Shown here piece by piece: positions 1 to 8,308 of a stretch of DNA of 20,336 bases (positions are counted from its first letter, which is position 1; each line of letters starts with the position of its first letter). The stretch comes from a virus. The stretch lies in IMG/VR virus record IMGVR_UViG_3300037189_000008, positions 1 to 20,336 of that record. One strand, 5' to 3'. A program made the position numbers and the translations under genes. A model generated the notes under the pieces. That model was given only the letters and a program-made list of their open reading frames with translations. It searched no databases and was not told where the DNA came from.

Positions 1-2373
1 AGCAGCAAGTGTTTTTTCAACAGGTGCAGCAGCTTCAGCTTTCTTCAACTCTTGCCGCGCCACGTTGCGCTGTTTGGTGGCTTCTGTCTTTTCTTCAGGC
101 GTCGTTGCCTCAGCCACTGCAGTCTCTGCATCGGCTAATTTAGTTTGTGCTTGCTCAACAGGGGTGGCAGGGGTCTCAGCAGTGGGTTCTTTAGCGGTAA
201 CAGTTTCAGCGGTGGGTTCTTGAGCCGCAAGTTTTTCTTTGATGTCCTTGATTGATGCTTCAAGGTGAAACCGCTCACCATTATTAGCAGTAGTTTTAGG
301 TAAAGTTGCTAAGCGATTTTCATCATACGCAAGCAAAGCTTGTAACTGTTCTTTTTCTGTTTTAGGCGTTTCCTCAGCAGCAGGTGGGCGCTCAGTAAGC
401 GTAGGTATCTCACCTAGTGCAGCAGGCTCTTCTCCTTTTCCTGCAACAGATGGTTCAGGAGTCTCGACAGGTCCAGCCAGTCCTGTAGTATCAGGTGGTG
501 TAGTGACTTCGGCGGCGGGTGCTTCTGACTCAAGCACAGAAATGCTTGGCTCAACTCGTCCAGTGTCAGGTTTTGCAGGCGCTCGCTCGACATTTTGTCC
601 CCTCTCTGAAGCTTCCCGTTGCGCCATAGCCAACGCAATATTCTTGGGTACACCAAGCTCACTTGCTATTTCGGCAGCACGACGCTGTATAACTGCTTCA
701 TTGCCCCCACTACCAATTTTTGGTTCAGGGCGTTTCTCCATAACTTCGCCCGTTTCAGGGTCGATGTAAGGTTCAGTTGCAGTTTGTTCAGTAGGCTCAA
801 GCCAAATGACGCCCTGATCAGAAAGAGGTTTTACTTCTTCAGGTTGCTCAGGTGGTGTTACGCTAGTAAGTTGCTCAACAGTCTCGCCTTTTTGTTTAGG
901 CGTAAACTTAAACATATCTTGCGCTTTTTGCAAAGCATTTTGTTTTGCTGTTTCTGCTGCATCTTCAGCGCGTCTAGTACCCGCTGCATCACTGTAAACT
1001 TGATTGGCTTTGTTGATAGCAGCAGCGCCACCCATCATTATGCCGCCTTGCGCAACAGTAGCAGCCAGCGTATCTACAGCACCATTTAAAAATTGTTTGA
1101 TGCCAGCTTCTGGATTTAGAGCAAATGCTTTGTCAATACCAAATTGGCCCGCATAAGTTAATTGTTCACCGGGTATTTCTTTAGCTAATGACTTAGCAAA
1201 ATGTTCGATTAGCTCTTTGTCAGGGATGCCACGAGAAGCAGCCTTAATACCTTTTAAAGTATCGCCTAAACCAAGTTTTTCCCCTAATACTTCAAGTGCG
1301 CCATAAGCTGCAGACCTAAAAGTGCTTTCACCAATACCAAGATTTTTTCTGCGGCTATCGTCATACGTTTGCCCAAAACTTTGCAAAAACATTGACCCTA
1401 AAGACAACGCTTCTGTACCAGTAAGTAACCCGGGTAGTTGTTGAATAATTGAGCTGACCGCGTTTTCAACAAGAGCTAAAGGTTTTGATGTTGGATCACC
1501 TAACGCTTCTGTATGTTTACTAAGGTAGTCAAGTGTTTTATTTGTATCACTTGGGTCAATTCCAAGAATAGCTTCGGCTAAAAACTTTTGTTGCCCACCA
1601 CCTGCTTGAGCAAACCCATACAATGATTTTAGTGCGGTGCGTTGCGCTAACTTAAGTGCGGTCTCATAGCCCGGAGCCTTAGGGTCTAACGCATAACCGC
1701 GTTTTAGCATGTACTCTTCAGGTGCTTCTTTAACTTCCCCGGCTGTTGAAACGTGCGAAGGTTTGCCTTCAAGCGCATCTTGTTTAGCCGTATTTAAAGC
1801 AACCTCAGGGGACATACCTTGTCGTATGTAATCCCTAACCCGATACTCAAGTCGATCGTCCGCCATGTATGGGTTAATCGCACCTGACGGATTAGTTTCT
1901 AAATACTCTTTGTTTTTTATGTCTAGGTCACGGTAGTACTTAGCTACTTCAGCAAATCTTATGTCAGATTTTGCAAGCTTTACTCGTTCTTCTTGTGAAG
2001 CGGCATCGTAAATATTTTTTACCGCCGGATCAATTTGCGGTGTTTGCGTTGGTGGCAAATTTTCATTAACCCCAGCCATAACAGACCCGGGCAACTTTGG
2101 TGTTTTTTGCGGGGTAGCAGACGATATGTTCCCTACGGGAGCGCCCGTCATAGGGTCATAGTATTCTTCTGGCGTAGGTGTCTCAGTTACCGGTGTAGGC
2201 GCAGTAACCGCAGGTGCGGCAGCTACTGGTGTTTGTACTGCATTTTGTGGTGCAGCAGCAGCCCCTGCGTAATTAGGCAGAATATCATTTTCAATTGCGT
2301 TGATAATGTCAGCTTGCGACATTGAATCAGGAAAGTTCACCGATCCCACGTTAGGGATGTTAACTACCGCCAT
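1..2373 (-). CDS. Giant internal/polyvalent virion protein, 3' end beyond the window
   Basis: Reading the minus strand from the ATG at 2373 gives 791 codons with no stop down to base 1, so the gene continues past the left edge. It starts MAVVNIPNVGSVNFPDSMSQ, with a VxFPDSMSxxxIxxAI pattern seen at the N-terminus of many phage internal, lytic-transglycosylase and polyvalent proteins. A Pro/Thr-rich linker follows. A hydrophobic and amphipathic helical region (about 300-450) holds SSIIQQLPGLLTGTEALSLG, GALEVLGEKLGLGDTL, AKEIPGEQLTYAGQFGIDKAF and AATVAQGGIMMGGAAAINKA, likely membrane- or scaffold-associated. From about residue 600 it is low-complexity Ala/Glu/Pro/Thr, with EPTAETVTAKEPTAETPATP, then a charged helix. 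Enzyme domains, if present, lie outside the window. It is probably ejected into the cell with the genome. Confidence 0.8.
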   Translation of the reverse strand, partial: MAVVNIPNVGSVNFPDSMSQADIINAIENDILPNYAGAAAAPQNAVQTPVAAAPAVTAPTPVTETPTPEEYYDPMTGAPVGNISSATPQKTPKLPGSVMAGVNENLPPTQTPQIDPAVKNIYDAASQEERVKLAKSDIRFAEVAKYYRDLDIKNKEYLETNPSGAINPYMADDRLEYRVRDYIRQGMSPEVALNTAKQDALEGKPSHVSTAGEVKEAPEEYMLKRGYALDPKAPGYETALKLAQRTALKSLYGFAQAGGGQQKFLAEAILGIDPSDTNKTLDYLSKHTEALGDPTSKPLALVENAVSSIIQQLPGLLTGTEALSLGSMFLQSFGQTYDDSRRKNLGIGESTFRSAAYGALEVLGEKLGLGDTLKGIKAASRGIPDKELIEHFAKSLAKEIPGEQLTYAGQFGIDKAFALNPEAGIKQFLNGAVDTLAATVAQGGIMMGGAAAINKANQVYSDAAGTRRAEDAAETAKQNALQKAQDMFKFTPKQKGETVEQLTSVTPPEQPEEVKPLSDQGVIWLEPTEQTATEPYIDPETGEVMEKRPEPKIGSGGNEAVIQRRAAEIASELGVPKNIALAMAQREASERGQNVERAPAKPDTGRVEPSISVLESEAPAAEVTTPPDTTGLAGPVETPEPSVAGKGEEPAALGEIPTLTERPPAAEETPKTEKEQLQALLAYDENRLATLPKTTANNGERFHLEASIKDIKEKLAAQEPTAETVTAKEPTAETPATPVEQAQTKLADAETAVAEATTPEEKTEATKQRNVARQELKKAEAAAPVEKTLAA

Positions 2374-2380
2374 AGTGATA

Positions 2381-2388
2381 CTCCACCT
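2381..2388 (-). promoter_or_regulatory. Ribosome binding site AGGTGGAG
   Basis: AGGTGGAG on the minus strand, 7 bases before the ATG at 2373 in the 19-base gap after the Gln-rich protein gene, sets the start of the giant gene at the left edge. Confidence 0.75.
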
Positions 2389-2392
2389 AAAA

Positions 2393-4783
2393 TTAGTTGC
2401 CTACGGTTATTAGTCTACGATTATTTGGATCATAGTTAAATATACCTGAAGAAGCAGGGGCAGCGGGCGCTTGCGGTGAGCGAATACCACCAAAAGGCAA
2501 ACCTACTGAACCGCCCGTGTTAGGTGCGCCACCAGCTCCCCCAGCACCAACAACACCGCGTCCGCCACTACCCCCTGCGGAAATATCTTCTTGTATCTTA
2601 GCAACTCGGGCGTCCATTTTTTCCTTAATCTCTGCCTGCGCAGCAGGATCATTACGCGCTCTATACAACGCAACCTCTAAGTTATTGTATTCAGAGTCTT
2701 CTTTAAGTCGAGCTGTAACTGCGTTTGGTATCGCAGCGTTTGGCTGCACAGGACGTTGTTGCGCCAAAATATCCATATAGTGTTTTTGGCTTGATATTGC
2801 AGTGTTCAAAGCAGCTTGTTCATCTTTAGTCAGCGGGCCTTCTTTTGCTTTAGTTGTTAATTGATCTATAAGAATCCCAGTTTTAATTTGCTGGTCCATA
2901 ATGCTGCCCGTAGTGGGTAGTTTAGCCCCAGCACCCGCAGCGTTAATACGACTTGCAGCATTAACTTTTGCGGCATCAACTGCAGCATCGTAGGCAATCC
3001 TTGACTTCTCAAGGTCAACACCCATTTTTTGAACTTCTTGCATAAACTTCTCTCTGCTAAGGCCGACGTCGATAAGACCTTTAACTGCTTCACGGTCTTC
3101 TTTACGAATGTCTTTAAGCGCCGTTGCATACTGAGTCAGCGCTGGCTGCGCACCTTGAGCAATATTAGCAAACGCATTTGGTGATGTACCGCCAGCAATA
3201 CCAAAACCAGCCTGCATAAGCGCAAGCCATTTAGCTTCATCGCGTTGTTGCGGCACATCACTGCGCATATCTTTGTACATTTGTTGATACTGAGAAAAAT
3301 TTTCTCGAGCTTCAGGACTCATAAGCGGAAGCTCACCATACGTAGATGTTTTTGGTGTTGCATTTTTAACTGGGTCAACAACTTGCCCTTCATCAGCAAA
3401 CGCAATGATGCCGCCATCCGCATGCCCCATGACTGGTAAATTGCTAGGCAACTGCGTAACACCTGCGTTTTCTTGCCCCGCAGCAAAAGTTTTTTCGGCA
3501 AGAATTTGACGAGCCATGCGTTTAACCGCTGGGCTTGAACTTTGCGTGATGTACTTCTGCAGGTCTTGTGGCTCCATCTGATACAGATCAGACTTAATCT
3601 CACCGCCCACGTCGAACAGTTTGGTGATGCCGCCATCAGCCATGCGGGTTTCTTTAATCTCACCGCCTTCTGCTTTATTCATTTGGTTGTACAAACCAAG
3701 CGCACCAATACCCGCAGTGCCAAGACCGGCAGCTTGTGAAATCATGCTTGGGTTCTGGTACATAGACGTTGACTGTTGAGTCAATGGCAGACCACGCAAC
3801 AGGTCGGACATAAAGCCAATCTGTTGATATGGGTAGTTAAGCTGCGCCACGTATTGCTGGTACGCAGTATCCAGACCTTTTTGCTGCAACTGTTGTTGCT
3901 GTGTACCCGCCGTGAGCATTGCTTGGTTAGCAGCCTGCTCTTGACCAAACTGGGTTTGACCCAATTGACCTAACGTAGAAGCTGCAGCACCTGCTTGCCC
4001 AAGACCAGCCAGACCATACTGCCCAGCACCAACCGCGCCTTGAACGCCTTGTTGACCCGCCTGCAGCCCTTGTAACCCAAGGTTTGCACCAAACTGCTGC
4101 GCTTGTTGAGCCTGTTGAAATGCAGTGTTATAGCCCTGACCAATCATTTGGTTCATTGCCATGTTCTTGTTGCGCTGATTTTCAGCAGCCATTAACGCTT
4201 CACGACTTCCACCAAACGCACCTGATCGCGTAGCGTTGCCCATTTCTTGAGCGCCGGTAATGTCGTATTGACGTTGCACTTCCTGCAATGCAGGCTGCAA
4301 TGCGTTTTGCAAATACGGGTTCATGTACGCTTGTTGAGCATACGGATTTGTGGCTTGTTGAGCGTATTGACGCCCAGTGTCCGCAGCTAATGCACCGTAC
4401 CCAAGCGAAGCGTTTTGAAGTTGAGCAGCCGTGCCTTGAGTGCCAAGACCATACTGACCGGTCATGTACGCCATGTTTGACGCATCAGCTAACTGAGGTG
4501 CTATTTGTTGATTGCCAACATTTTGTTGCGCTTGCATTTGCAAAGGAGTAAACCCAGCAACTTGTTGACCTTGATATGGTTGATACGGATTGTCTGTGAT
4601 GTTCGTTAAAGCAGCAGCTTTACCAAGCGTGCTTTCGACGTATGGCTGCGCGTATTCGGGGATTGAAGTGTTTTGTACGGTAGTCTGCGTTGGTTGACCG
4701 CCACCGCCGCCTTGAGGCATGATCTTGCCGCCGACTTTTAAGAAAGCCCGTTCAGGCAGCATGTCAAAATGGTTGTACTTCAT
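2393..4783 (-). CDS. Gln-rich internal virion (ejection) protein
   Basis: This 796-residue protein begins MKYNHFDMLPERAFLKVGGK, a start I associate with internal core proteins of such phages. I keep the ATG at 4783, which overlaps the upstream stop, over Met 22. Residues about 80-320 are very rich in Gln, Ala and Gly with tandem helical segments (for example QQAQQAQQFGANLGLQGLQ at 224-242, and TQQQQLQQKGL) that suggest an elongated coiled structure. A second region has MADGGITKLFDVGGE at 381-395 and ADGGIIAFADEGQ at 455-467, short motifs shared with the protein at 5190-7031. Helical segments with charged residues follow (PEARENFSQYQQMYKDMRSD, DIRKEDREAVKGL), and the C-terminus is Gly/Pro-rich. 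It is probably ejected with the DNA. The function is inferred from position and composition. Confidence 0.62.
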   Translation of the reverse strand: MKYNHFDMLPERAFLKVGGKIMPQGGGGGQPTQTTVQNTSIPEYAQPYVESTLGKAAALTNITDNPYQPYQGQQVAGFTPLQMQAQQNVGNQQIAPQLADASNMAYMTGQYGLGTQGTAAQLQNASLGYGALAADTGRQYAQQATNPYAQQAYMNPYLQNALQPALQEVQRQYDITGAQEMGNATRSGAFGGSREALMAAENQRNKNMAMNQMIGQGYNTAFQQAQQAQQFGANLGLQGLQAGQQGVQGAVGAGQYGLAGLGQAGAAASTLGQLGQTQFGQEQAANQAMLTAGTQQQQLQQKGLDTAYQQYVAQLNYPYQQIGFMSDLLRGLPLTQQSTSMYQNPSMISQAAGLGTAGIGALGLYNQMNKAEGGEIKETRMADGGITKLFDVGGEIKSDLYQMEPQDLQKYITQSSSPAVKRMARQILAEKTFAAGQENAGVTQLPSNLPVMGHADGGIIAFADEGQVVDPVKNATPKTSTYGELPLMSPEARENFSQYQQMYKDMRSDVPQQRDEAKWLALMQAGFGIAGGTSPNAFANIAQGAQPALTQYATALKDIRKEDREAVKGLIDVGLSREKFMQEVQKMGVDLEKSRIAYDAAVDAAKVNAASRINAAGAGAKLPTTGSIMDQQIKTGILIDQLTTKAKEGPLTKDEQAALNTAISSQKHYMDILAQQRPVQPNAAIPNAVTARLKEDSEYNNLEVALYRARNDPAAQAEIKEKMDARVAKIQEDISAGGSGGRGVVGAGGAGGAPNTGGSVGLPFGGIRSPQAPAAPASSGIFNYDPNNRRLITVGN

Positions 4784-5193
4784 ATAGTTACCCCGACTAT
4801 CGAATATTTTTCAGTGAACCCATAACGCCGCCAGAGCCTAGCCACAGCTTCATTGACCGCACCTTCAATACATGTAGCACCGTAGCGCTTTAGGATTGCA
4901 CACGTCTGTTGAAACGTGCCGGGGTTAGTGATTAGCCGCCCCCCAATGTAAGTAATAAACGCCACACGATGATTAGGTCGGTTTGAAAAACTAACCGTTG
5001 CAGCACCCCTAATCTCGTTTTCTTCGTTCGAGGCTACAAGCAATAACCACTGCCCAGTTACCACAAGCGTTTTGACTTGATCTAGCGTGTAGTCTTGTTC
5101 ACCTTCTTGCTGCTCAATTGCATCTTTTATAAAACTTTCAGCCTGAACCCATACCTGATTCACAAACTCAATAGGTACGTGTTGTACGTTCAT
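4780..5193 (-). CDS. GNAT-like protein (possible T7 gp13-type internal virion protein)
   Basis: This 137-residue protein begins with a helical N-terminal region (VPIEFVNQVWVQAESFIKDAIEQQEGEQDYTLDQV), then strands WLLLVASNEENEIRGAATVSF (49-69) and HRVAFITYIGGRLI (75-88). The C-terminal helix and strand GATCIEGAVNEAVARLWRRYGFTEKYSIVGVTI look like a GNAT acyltransferase fold (the W-RRYGF end is a common GNAT signature). The usual R/Q-x-x-G-x-G/A acetyl-CoA loop is not clear, so catalytic activity is uncertain. T7 gp13, an internal virion protein, is GNAT-like, and this gene lies between two internal protein genes with ATGA overlaps on both sides, so a virion-assembly role is more likely than host modification. 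Family call moderate. Confidence 0.6.
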   Translation of the reverse strand: MNVQHVPIEFVNQVWVQAESFIKDAIEQQEGEQDYTLDQVKTLVVTGQWLLLVASNEENEIRGAATVSFSNRPNHRVAFITYIGGRLITNPGTFQQTCAILKRYGATCIEGAVNEAVARLWRRYGFTEKYSIVGVTI

Positions 5194-7031
5194 GCTGGCA
5201 AGTATTTGTCTGATTTAGAGTTAACAGCTACTTTACCCTTACCGACAGTCTTACGTCTATTGTTTTGAATGCGATCCATCATGGCGTACAAACGTTTAGC
5301 ACCGGCATCTGTAGACCCATTCCCCAATTCAGAAACAATCCGAGCAGGAATGACAAACTCACCATCAGCAAGACGAGCAGGCTGATGACGACCAATTTGA
5401 GCAGGGATGCTATCGCTGACGCCATCGCCGGGTCCTTTTAGTAACCTACCGCCGTCTGAGTATGAGCCAAGGTCACCAATACCCCCACCCATTGCATACT
5501 GTAAGTTTTGTGGCATCAGACCACCATTAGCTGCGCCTTGGTCTGTATTGGTAGCGCTAGGCACATAGTCCGTATATCCCATGTTGGCATAACGTTGCTG
5601 TATTGCAGCTAAACCACTTGATGGATCAACAGGCACATTAGACGGGATGTTGAACTCAGGCGAACCTGATGTCGGGTTATAAGGACGCGTTGGCGTGTTG
5701 TTGGCATAGTCATAGACCTCAGCAATTTGAGGCGCGGAAGAATCACCCGCAACAGCAGAGGAAGCAGGAGAGGCGGCGGCTTTTTTAGTGGCAAGAGCAG
5801 CAATACCAGCAGCACCCGCACCACCTGCACCCGCTACACCGGCGGCTCCCCCTGCACCACCAGCCGTGCCATTTGTGTACGCATTACCATATTTTACAAA
5901 GGCAGGTTGTTGGTATTGAAACGCCTCAGGAGCTTGTCGTTGTGGTGTTGCGTAGTGTTGTTGAATTTGCGCCAATTCTGGCTGAATCATTGGTTGCGTA
6001 ATGCCTTGAGGCACAATTACTTGAGGGGTTTGAGCCTGTTGTATTGCCATTAGTGCCGCAAGCGTTGGGTTGCCTTGTTGTTGCGCAGCGGGTAAAGCTA
6101 CAGCCTGAGGAGCTTCTTTGGCTTCTGCCTCACCACCTTCAGCCATGCGCGTGTATTCTTGTCCTGCATATGGCGTAGTAGGTGTATCGTAGTCAGAGTC
6201 GCGGATTGCAGCGCTTGTTGGCAACTGTGAAGATGTAGCGTACTGAGTGTGGTCAATATGTGAAGTTGGATAAATTGCATTTTGACCCAAGAAATTATCT
6301 TGTTGGGATAACCCACTTTGTTGACCGCCTTGCGCAAGACCCGCAATACCACCATCAGCCATCGTTGTGCGCGTACCCCAATCATTTGCATTTACAGGCT
6401 CTTGAGCTGTGTATGATTGTTTGAAATACGGTGTGCCAGCACCAGCATATTCTGGATTTTCTGTTTGACTGTATTTATACGGGCGAATGTAACTTGTCTT
6501 TTGCCCCGCGCCGCCACTACTACTGGATGGTTTAAATGCTGTTAACCCCAAAGCGCCAACACCTAATGCGGTTTTACCGGGATTTTCAGCAACCCATTTA
6601 CCAATACCTGAGTCAAAAAACCCTTTACCCGCATTTGAAGCAGCAGATGTACCAGAAAGCGCCGAACTCGTATCAGCTATAGTCTGAGAAGGTACAACAC
6701 CTGAAAGCGGTGCAGCTCCAGTAGACAAGCTACCCATAGCACTAGGAACTTGATTTCCTAATAAAGACGTACCGTTAACAGTCACACCGCTTGAAGGTAA
6801 CGATGTAATACCTGCGCTGGCTTCAGGTAACACAGAACCAGCAATCGGGGCAGGCGCGGGCACTGCTGATGCAACCGCAACCTCACTACCTAATGCAGCG
6901 GGAGCCAAAGCACCACCCAAAGCGCCAGTAGCGCCACCCATCAAAGCGCCGGTCAATACGTCTTTATGTTGCAGTGCAGCGATACCGCCACCCATTGCAG
7001 CGCCAATTGCTAAACCCCACATAATAGGCAT
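5190..7031 (-). CDS. Gly/Ala-rich internal virion (ejection) protein with glycine zippers
   Basis: This 613-residue protein starts with two glycine-zipper segments. G6, G10 and G14 lie in WGLAIGAAMGGGIAAL, and G28, G32, G36 and G40 lie in TGALMGGATGALGG. Both are spaced as in GxxxG membrane-inserting helices. The middle is rich in Ser, Thr, Gln, Pro and Ala, with Gly/Ala-rich residues 387-420. It contains MADGGI at 224, MAEGGE at 296 and several more GG motifs (502-529), also found in the protein at 2393-4783. The C-terminal domain (533-585) has GPGDGVSDSIPAQIGRHQPA, then LADGEFVIPARIVSELGNGS and KRLYAMMDRIQNN, a pattern I associate with internal core proteins of podovirus-like phages, followed by a basic tail. 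It is likely packaged and ejected to form a channel in the host envelope. The stop overlaps the next start (ATGA). Confidence 0.65.
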   Translation of the reverse strand: MPIMWGLAIGAAMGGGIAALQHKDVLTGALMGGATGALGGALAPAALGSEVAVASAVPAPAPIAGSVLPEASAGITSLPSSGVTVNGTSLLGNQVPSAMGSLSTGAAPLSGVVPSQTIADTSSALSGTSAASNAGKGFFDSGIGKWVAENPGKTALGVGALGLTAFKPSSSSGGAGQKTSYIRPYKYSQTENPEYAGAGTPYFKQSYTAQEPVNANDWGTRTTMADGGIAGLAQGGQQSGLSQQDNFLGQNAIYPTSHIDHTQYATSSQLPTSAAIRDSDYDTPTTPYAGQEYTRMAEGGEAEAKEAPQAVALPAAQQQGNPTLAALMAIQQAQTPQVIVPQGITQPMIQPELAQIQQHYATPQRQAPEAFQYQQPAFVKYGNAYTNGTAGGAGGAAGVAGAGGAGAAGIAALATKKAAASPASSAVAGDSSAPQIAEVYDYANNTPTRPYNPTSGSPEFNIPSNVPVDPSSGLAAIQQRYANMGYTDYVPSATNTDQGAANGGLMPQNLQYAMGGGIGDLGSYSDGGRLLKGPGDGVSDSIPAQIGRHQPARLADGEFVIPARIVSELGNGSTDAGAKRLYAMMDRIQNNRRKTVGKGKVAVNSKSDKYLPA

Positions 7032-7033
7032 GG

Positions 7034-7387
7034 TTACGCCCCTTCCATAATTTCTGGCGACTCAAGACCCGTGCCGCGCAAGTTGTGTAAACAACAAAAG
7101 ACTACATCGTCAGTAAGTGCTTTAAATGCGTGCTGTTTGCCTGCTTGTACTTTGATAATTGCAGGTGCTACATACACACCCATCAACGCGCCATCTTGCC
7201 AAGCCTCAACCGTTCCACGCGAAACAAGAGTGATATGATCGTGCGTATGGACATGCTGTCCGGCAATGCTCTCTGCCTTTTTAATTGAGTAAGCGCGAAC
7301 CCAGATGTCGTCAACCTCTGCGAACTCAATGTACTCATGCTCGACAGGGACGTACTCTGTGTTGGGCTTTAAGGCTTCAAGGTTCAT
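7034..7387 (-). CDS. Cupin-fold protein
   Basis: This 117-residue protein is a single small cupin barrel. The first metal motif is H45-V-H47-T-H49-D-H51 (GQHVHTHDHITLVSRGTVEAW), followed by the turn GALMGVYVAPAIIKVQAG and a second His, H86, in GKQHAFKAL. These could hold a metal ion. Strands flank both motifs, and it ends CCLHNLRGTG. Cupins range from dioxygenases and sugar isomerases to binding proteins, so no reaction can be assigned. It lies between a receptor-binding-type gene and the internal protein genes, unusual company for a metabolic cupin. A role in virion assembly, host-wall modification or host takeover are possible, but only by position. Confidence 0.75.
   Translation of the reverse strand: MNLEALKPNTEYVPVEHEYIEFAEVDDIWVRAYSIKKAESIAGQHVHTHDHITLVSRGTVEAWQDGALMGVYVAPAIIKVQAGKQHAFKALTDDVVFCCLHNLRGTGLESPEIMEGA
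7039..7046 (-). promoter_or_regulatory. Ribosome binding site GGAAGGGG
   Basis: GGAAGGGG on the minus strand, inside the 3' end of the cupin gene and 7 bases before the ATG at 7031, fixes that start over the second Met (residue 4) of the internal protein. The stop of the cupin gene lies between the site and the start. Confidence 0.55.
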
Positions 7388-7388
7388 G

Positions 7389-7397
7389 CCTTTCCTC
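7389..7397 (-). promoter_or_regulatory. Strong ribosome binding site before the cupin gene
   Basis: GAGGAAAGG on the minus strand ends one base before the ATG at 7387, with the GAGG core about 6 bases from the start. It sits in a 34-base A/T-rich gap, one of the largest in the window. No convincing -35/-10 pair was seen in this gap. Confidence 0.6.
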
Positions 7398-7421
7398 GTT
7401 TAAACAAGTTATTCAATATTA

Positions 7422-8297
7422 TCATGCGTATAGCGCAGATACAAAGGTTGCCGTAAGAATTATGGACGGTGATGCAGGGTGTACTGGCGCTGTTCCTGCG
7501 GGGTATGTTGCCGCTACCGTGTTGCCAGAATCAGAAGCCATAAGCAGTTGAACGTAATCCCCAGCGTTTAGCGGTAAGACCAAGTTCCAAGAAATAATTG
7601 CCGCACCGGGGACGCCACCGTGAATAGCTGGAACAGACACAATACCGGCGCTGTTTGCCACATCTACACCGTTTTGCCTAAACCACAGAGTTACGTTGTC
7701 AATGGAAGAGTCAAACGTTAAAAGCTGGATACTAAACTGCACGTTGTAATAACCAGCCACATCAAAAACAATCTTAGTCTTGTCGGTGGGATCAATGGCT
7801 ACTTGATTGGCAACGTCAGTTTGAGTGAATACAACGGTTAAAGCTGTAGTTGGCGATGGTACAGGCTGTGCTTCAGATACAGCAGCTCCAGATGTGTGCG
7901 CGGCTTTTGTTGAACCGTATGCGCCACGGGTAATCCCCGTAAATGTTGTGGGTGTTTTGCCTGTGTACTGAATAAGCTCAGTGCCAATCAGTATCGCACC
8001 CGCACTCAAAAAGTCTGCCGTTGATGTAACCGCAATGGGCGTTGTTGATACGTTGCTAATGTTTGCCGTTAGAGCTGTGACACCGTCTTGATGAAACGCA
8101 CCGTTTGGAAAGCGCAAGTTGCTGCCGCCCGCAGTGGATGTCAGGGTGTTTGTGAAGTTATCTAGCGTGTTGAAATACAAACGCAAAACGTTACTAAACT
8201 GATCCTGAAACCGTTGGTCGTACTCAACCGGGGCAATTGGCTGGTTGGGAGCCTTTGTGCCACGAAGCAAGGTCGCTATTTGAGTAATGATTGCCAT
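7422..8297 (-). CDS. Receptor-binding type protein with C1q-like C-terminal domain
   Basis: This 291-residue protein has three parts. The N-terminal 60 residues contain a helical segment (APVEYDQRFQDQFSNVLRLYFNTLDNFTNT), probably a trimerising coil and virion anchor. Residues about 85-143 are the Ig-like module with ILIGTELIQYTG and GITRGAYGSTKAAHTSGAAV, shared with two other virion proteins here. Residues about 158-289 look like a C1q/TNF-type jelly roll (FDVAGYYNVQFSIQLL, VTLWFRQNGVDVANS, ISWNLVLPLNAGDYVQLLMA, PSIILTATFVSAL), as on tips of tail needles and fibres. The gene follows the nozzle by 11 bases, so it may be a needle or plug-attached spike, or a host-binding fibre. The C1q call rests on the strand pattern only. 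Confidence 0.72.
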   Translation of the reverse strand: MAIITQIATLLRGTKAPNQPIAPVEYDQRFQDQFSNVLRLYFNTLDNFTNTLTSTAGGSNLRFPNGAFHQDGVTALTANISNVSTTPIAVTSTADFLSAGAILIGTELIQYTGKTPTTFTGITRGAYGSTKAAHTSGAAVSEAQPVPSPTTALTVVFTQTDVANQVAIDPTDKTKIVFDVAGYYNVQFSIQLLTFDSSIDNVTLWFRQNGVDVANSAGIVSVPAIHGGVPGAAIISWNLVLPLNAGDYVQLLMASDSGNTVAATYPAGTAPVHPASPSIILTATFVSALYA

Positions 8298-8308
8298 AAG
8301 GGTTTACC

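Noticed and set aside
414-2325. Several open frames at the left end: minus 414-662, plus 503-769, plus 619-1089, plus 2035-2325
   Set aside because: All lie inside the continuous minus-strand frame from 2373 to the left edge, whose codon pattern and protein features are convincing. The others have Arg/Cys/Ser-rich shadow translations and no ribosome sites.
2866-3663. Minus-strand frames at 2866-3129 and 3319-3663
   Set aside because: They are out-of-frame reads of the Gln-rich internal protein gene, with basic, Leu/Arg-rich translations and no domain features.
7388-7421. A/T-rich gap that might hold a promoter
   Set aside because: Only a TAATAT-like string is visible, with no matching -35 element at proper spacing. 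The gap is explained by a ribosome site.
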